Shown: positions 7,672-14,607 of the stretch, one piece after another
Layout: each line of letters starts with the position of its first letter
Position numbering within the stretch: position 1 is the stretch's first letter
NCBI GenBank assembly: GCA_046732855.1
Contig: JBKPNX010000279.1
Coordinates: 1-22,884 of the forward strand
Length of the DNA: 22,884 bases
Direction of reading: 5' to 3'
DNA from: JBKPNX01 sp046732855
Lineage (GTDB): Bacteria; Pseudomonadota; Alphaproteobacteria; Geminicoccales; Geminicoccaceae
The notes under the pieces: generated by a model
Seen by the model: the letters and a program-made list of their open reading frames with translations, nothing else
Told to the model about the DNA's origin: nothing
Database searches by the model: none
Position numbers and translations under genes: made by a program

Positions 7672-9297
7672 ATGCCCAGGATGACCGGCGGCGAGGCCAC
7701 GGTCCAGGCCCTTCTCGCGCAGGGCGTCGACACCCTGTTCGTCCTGCCGGGCGTGCAGAATGACGCGTTGTTCAGCGCGCTGTACGACGCGGCGGAGCGG
7801 CTCAAGGTGATCGTCACCCGGCACGAGCAGGCAGCCGGCTACATGGCGTTCGGCTATGCCGCGGCGAGTGGGCGGCCGGGCGCCTATTGCGTCGTGCCCG
7901 GGCCCGGCTTTCTCAACACCACCGCGGCGCTCGCCACCGCCTACGCGTGCAATGCCCCGGTCCTGTGCCTGTGCGGCCAGGTGCCGCTGCGCCGGATCGG
8001 CCGCGGCTTCGGCCTGCTACACGAGCTGCCCGATCAGCTCGGGATCATGCAGCGCCTGACCAAGTGGGCGGCCAGGGTCGAGGCGCCGCAGGACGCGCCG
8101 CGCCTGATCGCAGAGGCGTTCGAGCAGATGCCCGCCGGTCGGCCGCGCCCCGTCGCGCTCGAGATCCCGATGGACGTGCTGGCCGAGGAAGCGTGGCTCG
8201 CCGCCGAGCTGCCGCGCGCCCGCGAGGTCGCGAGGCCCGAGCCTGATCCCGAGGCGCTCGAGCGCGCGGCCGCCCTGCTGAACGGCGCGGCGCGGCCGAT
8301 GATCTTCGTCGGCGGCGGCGCCCAGGGCGCGAGCCGGCAGGTGCGCGAGCTAGCCCAGCGGCTCGGCGCGCCAGTGGTCGCGGGCTGGATGGGTCAGGGC
8401 GTGATGGACGGCCGCTCGCCCCTGTCGCTGAGTGTGACCATGGCGCATCGCCTGTGGCCCGAGGTCGACGTCGCGCTCGCGATCGGTTCCCGCTTCCAGC
8501 GGGTGCAGACCGACTGGGGGCTGGACGACGCGGTCAAGGTGATCCGCATCGACCTCGACCCGATCGAACTCACGCGCCACGCGCGTCCCGAGGTGGCGCT
8601 GCTCGCGGACGCCGCCGCGACGCTCGACGCGCTCGCGCCGGAGATCCGCAGCGCCGACAGGCCCGGCTGGCGTTGGCGCATCGCCCAGGTGAAAGAAGAG
8701 GTGCAGGCGCTCTATCGCCGCGAGCTCGCGCCGCAACTCGCGTTCCTGGATGCGATCCGCGCCGCGCTGCCCGAGGGCGGGATTCTGGTCGAGGACCTGA
8801 CCCAGGTCGGCTACGTCGCCCGGCTGGCCTTTCCCGTGCACGGGCCGCGCCAGTACATCAGCAGCGGCTACCAGGGCACGCTCGGGCATGCCTATCCGAG
8901 CGCGCTCGGCGCCAAGGTCGCGCGGCCCGAGAGCGCCGTGGTCGCGCTGGCCGGCGACGGCGGCTTCATGTACAACGTCCAGGAGCTCGCGACCGCCGTT
9001 CTCCATGGCATCAACGTCGTGGCCGTCGTGTTCAACGACCACGCGTATGGCAACGTCAGGCGCATGCAGCGGGTATTTTACGGCAACCGGGTGATCGCGA
9101 GCGATCTGGCCAATCCGGACTTCGTCAGGCTGGCTGACAGCTTCGGCGTGTTCGCGTGCTCGGCCGACGATCCAGACGGCCTGCGCGCCGCGCTCGAGCA
9201 GGCGCTCGCCCGAGACGTCCCCGCCCTGATCGAGGTCAAGGTCGGCGAGTTCCCGGACCCCTGGCGGCAGATCATGCTGCCCCGTGTCCGCGGCTGA
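7672..9297 (+). CDS. Thiamine-diphosphate-dependent enzyme, acetolactate synthase-like large subunit family
   Basis: 541 residues with the three-domain plan of the acetolactate synthase/decarboxylase superfamily. The N-terminal Pyr domain (about 1-170) carries the cofactor-activating Glu52 in RHEQAAGYMAFGYA. The central domain (about 190-320) includes FVGGGAQGA. The C-terminal PP domain has the ThDP/Mg motif GDGGF starting at Gly428 with Asn455-Asp456 27 residues later. The substrate is presumably a 2-keto acid, but motifs do not separate acetolactate synthase from decarboxylases, carboligases or oxalyl-CoA-type enzymes. No regulatory small subunit follows, which argues against a biosynthetic IlvB. 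The gene is alone on its strand with 238 nt before the next gene. Confidence 0.85.
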   Translation: MPRMTGGEATVQALLAQGVDTLFVLPGVQNDALFSALYDAAERLKVIVTRHEQAAGYMAFGYAAASGRPGAYCVVPGPGFLNTTAALATAYACNAPVLCLCGQVPLRRIGRGFGLLHELPDQLGIMQRLTKWAARVEAPQDAPRLIAEAFEQMPAGRPRPVALEIPMDVLAEEAWLAAELPRAREVARPEPDPEALERAAALLNGAARPMIFVGGGAQGASRQVRELAQRLGAPVVAGWMGQGVMDGRSPLSLSVTMAHRLWPEVDVALAIGSRFQRVQTDWGLDDAVKVIRIDLDPIELTRHARPEVALLADAAATLDALAPEIRSADRPGWRWRIAQVKEEVQALYRRELAPQLAFLDAIRAALPEGGILVEDLTQVGYVARLAFPVHGPRQYISSGYQGTLGHAYPSALGAKVARPESAVVALAGDGGFMYNVQELATAVLHGINVVAVVFNDHAYGNVRRMQRVFYGNRVIASDLANPDFVRLADSFGVFACSADDPDGLRAALEQALARDVPALIEVKVGEFPDPWRQIMLPRVRG

Positions 9298-9308
9298 GGA
9301 CGCAGACG

Positions 9309-9334
9309 CGCTGGGCGAACGGGCGCCGCCAGCG
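9309..9334 (+). terminator. Possible weak terminator or 3' hairpin after the ThDP enzyme
   Basis: CGCTGG (9309-9314) pairs with CCAGCG (9329-9334), extended inside by GCG/CGC past a 2-nt bulge. No T-run follows, so this would be an mRNA 3' structure or Rho-linked end at best. Confidence 0.3.
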
Positions 9335-9535
9335 AGGCGCAGATCAACGGTAAGTGGCCGCGCGCCGCACCTGCTCCCACGTCTCGCGGCCAATCTCCAC
9401 GAGATCCTAGCAGCTTTGTAGCGGATTGTAGTCGTTGCGTGAATTTCATTGAGAAGCGAAGCTACCTAGGGTTGAAAGAAGTCACGGCTCTCGGTCTGGA
9501 GAGCTGAACGAACAACTATACGGGGAGTACTCTTT

Positions 9536-10351
9536 ATGCGCTTTGTCGTTCGGACCAAAATCCCGGTATCCCTGGTGCTCGGGAGCACTCTGTTGCTGAG
9601 CGCCGTGCACCCAGGTCCCGCGCGCGCGGATTGCAAGAACCTGCCCAGCCATGCCCAGCTCCAGGCGCAGCTCTTCGCGGTCCTTGCTGGGGGCGACAAT
9701 GGCGGGCTGGGCAACGACATGTGGGCCACGATCGTGGATCGCGACGGCATCGTCTGCCAGGTCGCTTTCACGGGAGCGCAACGCAGCGATCAGTGGCCCG
9801 GCAGTCGCGTGATCTCGGCTCAAAAGGCCAATACTGCGAATGCCTTCAGCCTGCCCGGGGATGCCGGATTTGGCAAAGCCCTGTCCAGCGGAAATCTCTA
9901 CGGCGTGGTGCTGGAGCAGGGCAGCTTGTTCGGCCTCCAGTTCTCGAATCCGGTAGACCCGGCCGTGGCGTACAAGGGCCCGCCGCAGAAATTCGGCAAG
10001 TCGAATGATCCGATGACCGGACAACCGATCGGCGGCGTCAATGTCTTCGGCGGCGGGCTGGCGCTCTACGACGACGGAGGCACTCTTCTCGGCGGGCTTG
10101 GGGTGAGCGGCGACACATCGTGCACCGATCACATCATCGCCTGGAAGGTCCGTGACGGACTCGGTCTGGACAATATTCCCGGCGGTGTGGCCCCTCCAGC
10201 CCCGAACGCGCCGAATGGTACCGACAATCTGATACTCGCGACACCACCCAACGTCACCCCCAACACCTTCCAGCATCCCACGTGCGGGTTCGGCGAGGAT
10301 CTGATCATCCCCGATCTGCCCAGCGAGGAGGAGTTCCCAATCGGCGACTGA
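9536..10351 (+). CDS. Secreted GlcG/HbpS-like (heme-binding-type) protein
   Basis: 271 residues. A Sec signal peptide (1-31: basic start, hydrophobic 9-24, cleavage near PARA-DC) indicates export. The body matches the GlcG/HbpS fold family: VDRDGIVCQVAF at 68-78, SRVISAQKANTANAFS at 90-105 (the conserved lysine-alanine helix), then GGVNVFGGGLALYD and LLGGLGVSGD at 166-193 with a following D-H pair in SCTDHIIAWKV. Known relatives bind heme or act in unknown periplasmic roles; binding here is inferred. A Pro/Asn-rich tail of about 60 residues (213-271) is an extension beyond the usual domain and ends acidic. A Shine-Dalgarno sequence GGGGAG at 9522-9527 supports the start. A strong terminator follows, so the gene is probably monocistronic. 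Its G+C is a little below that of its neighbours. Confidence 0.8.
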   Translation: MRFVVRTKIPVSLVLGSTLLLSAVHPGPARADCKNLPSHAQLQAQLFAVLAGGDNGGLGNDMWATIVDRDGIVCQVAFTGAQRSDQWPGSRVISAQKANTANAFSLPGDAGFGKALSSGNLYGVVLEQGSLFGLQFSNPVDPAVAYKGPPQKFGKSNDPMTGQPIGGVNVFGGGLALYDDGGTLLGGLGVSGDTSCTDHIIAWKVRDGLGLDNIPGGVAPPAPNAPNGTDNLILATPPNVTPNTFQHPTCGFGEDLIIPDLPSEEEFPIGD

Positions 10352-10385
10352 GCTATCCACTCGGCACTCACGTGGTGTCGACCTT

Positions 10386-10416
10386 GGGGCGGCCGACCTG
10401 GCCGCCTCTTCTTTTA
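10386..10416 (+). terminator. Intrinsic terminator
   Basis: GGCGGCC (10388-10394), 5-nt loop, GGCCGCC (10400-10406), extended to 9 bp with one G-T pair, then TCTTCTTTTA. It lies 34 nt after the secreted-protein stop codon and separates that gene from the ABC cassette. Confidence 0.85.
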
Positions 10417-10491
10417 GATCCGCGAGAGGCAAGGCGGAGCACCCGCCACGTCGACGGCGCACGGCGCTCCCCTACCGTGGTGCGCGGGCGT

Positions 10492-10516
10492 GCGCTTGCG
10501 GACCGCCGGCAAGCGC
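10492..10516 (+). other. Hairpin upstream of the ABC cassette
   Basis: GCGCTTGC (10492-10499) and GCAAGCGC (10509-10516) form a perfect 8-bp stem with a 9-nt loop, 46 nt before the ATPase start. No T-run follows. It could be a 5' leader structure or part of an operator. Confidence 0.45.
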
Positions 10517-10530
10517 GCTAAGCCCTTAGC
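10517..10530. promoter_or_regulatory. Operator-like palindrome upstream of the sugar ABC cassette
   Basis: GCTAAG-CC-CTTAGC is a 14-bp inverted repeat with 6-bp arms, directly next to the 10492-10516 hairpin and 32 nt before the first transporter gene. Its size and place fit a repressor site. No regulator gene is in the window to pair with it. Confidence 0.35.
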
Positions 10531-10562
10531 CAATCAGCCACGAGGAGGCCGGCGGGAGGCTC

Positions 10563-11303
10563 ATGGCGCTCTTGGAGTTACGCAGCATCGCCAAGCACTT
10601 CGGCGCGATCGAGGCGTTGAAGGGGGTCGACCTCGATCTCGAGCCAGGCGAGGTGCTGGGCCTGATGGGCGACAACGGCGCCGGCAAGTCGACCCTGGTC
10701 AAGATCATCGCCGGCAACTTTCCACCGAGCGAAGGCGAGATCCGCCTCGACGGCCGGGCGTGCCACTTCCACAAGCCGGTCGACGCCCGCGGCGAAGGCA
10801 TCGAGGTCGTCTATCAGGACCTCGCGCTGTGCGACAATCTCACCGCGGCCGCCAACGTGTTTCTCGGGCGCGAGACCAGAAAGAAGGTGGGGCCGGTCAA
10901 GGTCCTCGATTACCGGGCCATGTACGATCGCGCCGCCCTGCTGTTCGCCGAGCTCAAGTCGGAGACCCGGCCGCGCGATCTGGTCAAGCAGATGTCTGGT
11001 GGGCAGCGCCAGGCTGTGGCGATCGCCCGCACGCGTCTCTCAGAGGCCAAGATCGTGCTGATGGACGAGCCGACCGCGGCGATCAGCGTACGCCAGGTGG
11101 CCGAGGTGCTGGACCTGATCCGCCGACTGCGCGATCAAGCGATCGCCGTGATCCTGATCAGCCATCGCATGCCCGACGTGTTCGCCGTGTGCGACCGGAT
11201 CGCGGTGCTGCGCCGCGGCCGCAAGGTCGCCGAGAAGGCGATCGCCGACAGCTCGCCCGAGGAAGTGACCGGACTGATCACCGGGGCGATCCAGGCCGCG
11301 TGA
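10563..11303 (+). CDS. Sugar ABC transporter ATP-binding protein (CUT2 family, single-domain type)
   Basis: ATPase that powers sugar import; 246 residues with one nucleotide-binding domain, as in the fructose importer FrcA, rather than the duplicated ~500-residue CUT2 type. Walker A is GDNGAGKST at 36-44 and the Q-loop Gln is 85 (VYQDLALCDNL). The signature MSGGQRQ starts at 144, with Met instead of the usual Leu. Walker B is IVLMDE at 164-169 and the H-loop His is 201 (LISHR). The gene is first in the cassette, with the permease 10 nt downstream. The Shine-Dalgarno candidates GAGGAGG (14 nt away) and GGGAGG (3 nt away) are both poorly spaced. Confidence 0.93.
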   Translation: MALLELRSIAKHFGAIEALKGVDLDLEPGEVLGLMGDNGAGKSTLVKIIAGNFPPSEGEIRLDGRACHFHKPVDARGEGIEVVYQDLALCDNLTAAANVFLGRETRKKVGPVKVLDYRAMYDRAALLFAELKSETRPRDLVKQMSGGQRQAVAIARTRLSEAKIVLMDEPTAAISVRQVAEVLDLIRRLRDQAIAVILISHRMPDVFAVCDRIAVLRRGRKVAEKAIADSSPEEVTGLITGAIQAA

Positions 11304-11313
11304 GGAAGCGTTC

Positions 11314-12345
11314 ATGTCCCAGAGCAGCGTCGCGATCGAGGACGTCACGGGCATTTCGGAGCGCACGCTCTTTCAGAAGACGCTGGCGAACCAGGCGTTC
11401 TGGGTCACCGTCGCGGTCGCGCTGATCTGTCTGGCCACGGCGTACGAAGAGCCGAAGACCTTCCCCACGCTCGGCAACTTCTTCAACATCACGCGCAACT
11501 TCGCCGGCATCGGCATCATGGCGCTCGGCATGACCGCGGTGATCATCACCGGCGGCATCGACCTCTCGGTCGGCTCGGTGATGGCGCTGGTCGCGATCGG
11601 CGCGGCGCGCGTGCTCGAGGCGGGCTATCCCTGGTGGGCCGGCTGCCTGGCCGGCCTCGTGCTCGGGCTGCTGGCCGGCGGCGTCAACGGCGCGCTGATC
11701 GCCTACGTCCGCCTGCCGCCGTTCGTGGTCACGCTCGGCATGCTGTCGATTGCGCGCTCGCTCGCGATCGTGCTGTCGCAGAACCGGGTGATCTATCAGC
11801 TCGGCCCGGGCGGCGACGTGTTCAAGGCGATTGGCGGCGGCCAGATCGGGATCCCGTGGTTCGGCGGCCAGACGCTGTTTTTGTCCAATCTATTCGTCAC
11901 GCTCCTGGTGCTGGCCGTGATCGTCAGCTTCACGCTCAAATGGACCGCCTGGGGCCGGCACCTGTTCGCGATCGGCGGCAACGAAAACGCGGCGCGCCTG
12001 ACCGGTATTCCGGTCGACCGCATCAAGCTGCAGACCTACATGTTCTCGGGCCTGACCACCGCGATTGCGGCGATCATGCTGGCCGGCTGGCAGGGCTCGG
12101 CCTCGAACGGCATGGGCAAGGGCTACGAGCTGTACGTGATCGCCGCGACCGTGATCGGCGGCGCCAATCTGATGGGCGGCGAGGGCAGCGTCTATGGCGC
12201 CGTGATCGGGGCGGCGCTGATCTTCCTGATCCGCAACAGCCTGATCATGTTCGGGGTCGACGCCAACTGGTACGACCTGTTCGTCGGCCTGTTCATCATC
12301 TTCGCGGTCCTGCTCGAGCGGATCCGCGCGAGGACTTCGGGCTAG
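11314..12345 (+). CDS. Sugar ABC transporter permease (RbsC/FrcC family)
   Basis: Inner-membrane permease of a CUT2 importer; 343 residues with about eight to ten hydrophobic segments after a soluble N-terminus of about 28 residues. Family landmarks are IITGGIDLSVGS (GGIDLSVGS at 80-88) and the cytoplasmic loop GGNENAARLTGIPVDRIK at about 221-238 that contacts the ATPase. The late segment GGANLMGGEGSVYGAVIGA is also typical. GAGGAAG lies 6 nt before the ATG, so the gene is tightly linked to the ATPase. One permease gene would form a homodimer. Confidence 0.94.
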   Translation: MSQSSVAIEDVTGISERTLFQKTLANQAFWVTVAVALICLATAYEEPKTFPTLGNFFNITRNFAGIGIMALGMTAVIITGGIDLSVGSVMALVAIGAARVLEAGYPWWAGCLAGLVLGLLAGGVNGALIAYVRLPPFVVTLGMLSIARSLAIVLSQNRVIYQLGPGGDVFKAIGGGQIGIPWFGGQTLFLSNLFVTLLVLAVIVSFTLKWTAWGRHLFAIGGNENAARLTGIPVDRIKLQTYMFSGLTTAIAAIMLAGWQGSASNGMGKGYELYVIAATVIGGANLMGGEGSVYGAVIGAALIFLIRNSLIMFGVDANWYDLFVGLFIIFAVLLERIRARTSG

Positions 12346-12620
12346 TCAGCCGTATCGCGGTTGCCGTGAGCCCCGCCCGGACGGCGGGTCAGCCGTCGTC
12401 GATCGCAGGTCCGCGCCCAAAACCAGCAGTTGCGCCATGCGCCTGTAGTCGGGGAAAAGGCTCGGCTACGGGAGCTGCACCCGGCGCCAACCGATCAGCT
12501 GGAACGCGCCAGCCGCGATGGCGGCACCCCCGTATCCACGGGCTGCCGGCTCGGGACTCGACAAGAACCGGGCGCTTGGGCAAGCTGGTCGCTTGGAACG
12601 AACTCAGGGAGGCTTTCCAG
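12346..12620 (+). other. Long spacer between permease and binding-protein genes
   Basis: A 275-nt spacer is unusual inside an importer operon. It contains a CCCGCC-CGGAC-GGCGGG hairpin (12372-12388, 6-bp stem) without a T-run, and a smaller CCCGT-ATCC-ACGGG hairpin (12529-12542). I see no gene or clear promoter. It may hold a separate promoter or a processing site allowing extra binding-protein expression. Confidence 0.4.
12606..12612 (+). promoter_or_regulatory. Ribosome binding site of the binding-protein gene
   Basis: AGGGAGG lies 8 nt before ATG 12621. It fixes the start although the frame is open far upstream into the permease gene. Confidence 0.8.
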
Positions 12621-13622
12621 ATGCGCAAGCTTTGCCTATGGGCCGCAGGCGCTGCTCTGCTCGCAGCGCCCGGCGCGGCCGGTGCCGCGGACTACACCTT
12701 CGCGCTGGTGCCCAAGAACGTGAACAACCCGTTCTTCGATCAGGCGCGCGACGGTTGCAAGAAGGCCGAGCAGGAGCTCGGCGGCGCGATCGAATGCCGC
12801 TACATCGGCCCCGGCGAGCACGGCGGCGGCGAGGAGCAACTGCAGATGGTCAACGACCTGATCCAGTCCGGCGTCGATGGCATCGCGGTCTCGCCCTCGA
12901 ACGCCGCCTCCATGGCCAGCGCGCTCGCCCAGGCCAAGGCGGCCGGCATTCCGGTGCTGACCTGGGACAGCGATCTGTTGCCCGAGAACAAGGACCTGCG
13001 CATCGCCTATGTCGGCACCAAGAATTACGACATCGGCGTCAACCTCGCGAAGATCGCGCAGAAGATCAAACCGGACGGCGGCACCATCTGCATCCAGTCG
13101 GGCGGCGCGGCGGCGGCCAACCACAACGAGCGGATGCAGGGCATCCGCGATACGCTCGGCGGCTTCACCAACACCACCTCGCCCGGCGAGCGGCTGACCG
13201 GCCAGAACGGCTGGACCGAGGTCGACGGCTGTCCGCTGTACACCGACGACGACTTCCCGCGCTCGGTGCAGCAGATGGAAGACACCCTGGCCAAGTACCC
13301 GGACCTCGATGCGTTCATACCGACCGGCGGCTTTCCGCAGTTCGTGCCCGATGCCTATCGCAACGTCGCGATGAAGGTGAAGGACCGGATTGACAGTGGC
13401 GACCTCGCGCTCGTGGTCGCCGATACCCTGCCGGTGCAGATGGACCTGATGAAGGAGGGCCTCTCGCTCGGCCAGGTGGGTCAGCGCCCATTCGAGATGG
13501 GCTACAAGACCATGTATTTCCTGCTCGACATCAAGAAGGACGGCAAGAACCCCGAGGATCCGACCTACACGGGCCTCGATGTGTGCACGCCCGAGACCGC
13601 CGACACCTGCATCGGCGGCTGA
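12621..13622 (+). CDS. Periplasmic sugar-binding protein of the ABC importer (Peripla_BP_4 type)
   Basis: 333 residues. The signal peptide (1-22, ending AAGAA) leads into a ribose/galactose-binding-type fold: TFALVPKNVNNPFFDQARDG at 26-45 is the classic first sugar-binding segment, and VDGIAVSPSNA and GIPVLTWDSD are the typical strand/loop elements. Several cysteines (for example in DGCKKAE, IECRY, DGCPLY and DVCTPETADTC) could form disulfides in the periplasm. The ligand cannot be read from sequence; relatives bind free pentoses, hexoses or sugar alcohols. The gene follows its permease after a long spacer and is followed by a strong hairpin. Confidence 0.92.
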   Translation: MRKLCLWAAGAALLAAPGAAGAADYTFALVPKNVNNPFFDQARDGCKKAEQELGGAIECRYIGPGEHGGGEEQLQMVNDLIQSGVDGIAVSPSNAASMASALAQAKAAGIPVLTWDSDLLPENKDLRIAYVGTKNYDIGVNLAKIAQKIKPDGGTICIQSGGAAAANHNERMQGIRDTLGGFTNTTSPGERLTGQNGWTEVDGCPLYTDDDFPRSVQQMEDTLAKYPDLDAFIPTGGFPQFVPDAYRNVAMKVKDRIDSGDLALVVADTLPVQMDLMKEGLSLGQVGQRPFEMGYKTMYFLLDIKKDGKNPEDPTYTGLDVCTPETADTCIGG

Positions 13623-13642
13623 TCAGGCGCGCGATCACGGCA

Positions 13643-13676
13643 CGGAGCGGTCCCCGACGGCCTCGGGGCCGCTCCG
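13643..13676 (+). other. Strong hairpin after the binding-protein gene
   Basis: CGGAGCGG (13643-13650) pairs with CCGCTCCG (13669-13676), and inside it CCCCGA (13652-13657) with TCGGGG (13663-13668). This gives 14 bp with a single bulged T at 13651 and a 5-nt loop. No T-run follows. It may be a partial terminator or may protect the transporter mRNA, lowering expression of the enzymes downstream. Confidence 0.7.
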
Positions 13677-13734
13677 ATGCGGTTAACCCGAGGGTCGCCG
13701 CCCGCGCCCAGGCGATCGTGCGCTGGAATACGAA

Positions 13735-14508
13735 ATGCTTGATCTCGGTCTGCAGGGCAAAGTCGCGCTGATCACCGGCGGCAGCGACGGGCTCGGCCGC
13801 GCCGCCGCGGCCAGGCTCGCCGCCGAGGGTGCCCGGGTCGCCATCTGCGCGCGCCGGGCGCCGCATCTCGAGGCCGCGGCCGCGGAACTGCGGGCCCAGA
13901 CCGGCGGCGAGGTGCTCGCGGTGACCGCGGACGTGACTCGGGCGGACGACTGCCGACGCTTCGTCGACGAGGCGGCGCGCGCGTTCGGCGGCGTCGACAT
14001 CCTGCTCAACAACGCCGGGACCTCGGCCGCGCACGGGCTGGAGGAGGTGGATGATGCCGCCTGGCAGGCCGACATCGATCTCAAGCTGATGGCGGCGGTG
14101 CGCCTGGGCCGCGCCGTCATCCCACTCATGCGGGGGCGCGGCGGCGGCGCCATCGTCAACACCACGATCGTCGGCGGCAAAGCGCCGGCGGCACGCGGAC
14201 TGCCGACCTCGGTCACGCGCGCCGCAGGGATCAATCTCACCAAGTCGCTCGCGAACGAGTACGCGCGCGCCAACATCCGCGTGAACACCATCTGCCTCGG
14301 CCTAGTCAAGAGTGCTCAGTGGGAGCGTCGCGCCGGCGACCGTCCCCTGGCGGAGCTCTATGCGGAGGTGGGCAAACGGGTGCCGCTCGGGCGCATGGGC
14401 GAGGCCGAGGAATACGCCGACCTGGTGGCCTTCCTGGTATCCCCGCGGGCGGCCTTCATCACCGGCACCGCGATCAATCTGGATGGCGGCATGGGTGCCA
14501 CGGTCTGA
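13735..14508 (+). CDS. SDR-fold protein with substituted catalytic tetrad
   Basis: 257 residues with a full short-chain dehydrogenase/reductase fold. The nucleotide motif TGGSDGLG is at 14-21, NNAG at 92-95, and the C-terminal ITGTAINLDGG at 242-252. The catalytic tetrad is absent when aligned by spacing to E. coli FabG: the helix Asn is Lys117 (W110 plus 7), the Ser is Ile145 (Thr144 next to it), the Tyr is Thr158 and the Lys is Arg162 in PTSVTRAAG. The frame is intact and the remaining sequence well kept, so this looks like a selected change rather than decay. It could bind NAD(P) and act by different chemistry, or serve as a binding partner. It lies between the importer and the mutarotase, so a sugar-related role is inferred. 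The ribosome binding site is weak. Confidence 0.85.
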   Translation: MLDLGLQGKVALITGGSDGLGRAAAARLAAEGARVAICARRAPHLEAAAAELRAQTGGEVLAVTADVTRADDCRRFVDEAARAFGGVDILLNNAGTSAAHGLEEVDDAAWQADIDLKLMAAVRLGRAVIPLMRGRGGGAIVNTTIVGGKAPAARGLPTSVTRAAGINLTKSLANEYARANIRVNTICLGLVKSAQWERRAGDRPLAELYAEVGKRVPLGRMGEAEEYADLVAFLVSPRAAFITGTAINLDGGMGATV

Positions 14509-14524
14509 ACAATCGTCGCGCCCG

Positions 14525-14602
14525 TCAGCCCTGGCCCGAGTAGTCGCCGTCCACCGGCATCGCCGTGCCGGCCACCAAATCGGAAGCGTGGCTCGCCGAG
14601 AA
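14525..14602 (-). pseudogene. C-terminal remnant of a second SDR gene
   Basis: Read on the minus strand, the spacer encodes WFSASHASDLVAGTAMPVDG (20 residues) followed by DYSGQG and a stop at 14527-14525. This is the standard SDR C-terminus (strand and loop ending in G-T-A-x-x-V-D-G-G-Y) with the stop at the expected place. Upstream of it on that strand SDR similarity ends, and the intact mutarotase gene begins at 14608 on the other strand. I read it as the leftover 3' end of a gene cut off by rearrangement. It is not a piece of either intact SDR in the window: their C-termini differ (NLDGGMGATV and IADGGWV). Confidence 0.7.
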
Positions 14603-14607
14603 CCAGC

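Noticed and set aside
11634..12620. Upstream extension of the binding-protein frame through the permease gene
   Set aside because: The signal peptide and strong ribosome binding site place the start at 12621; the extension is out-of-frame permease sequence.
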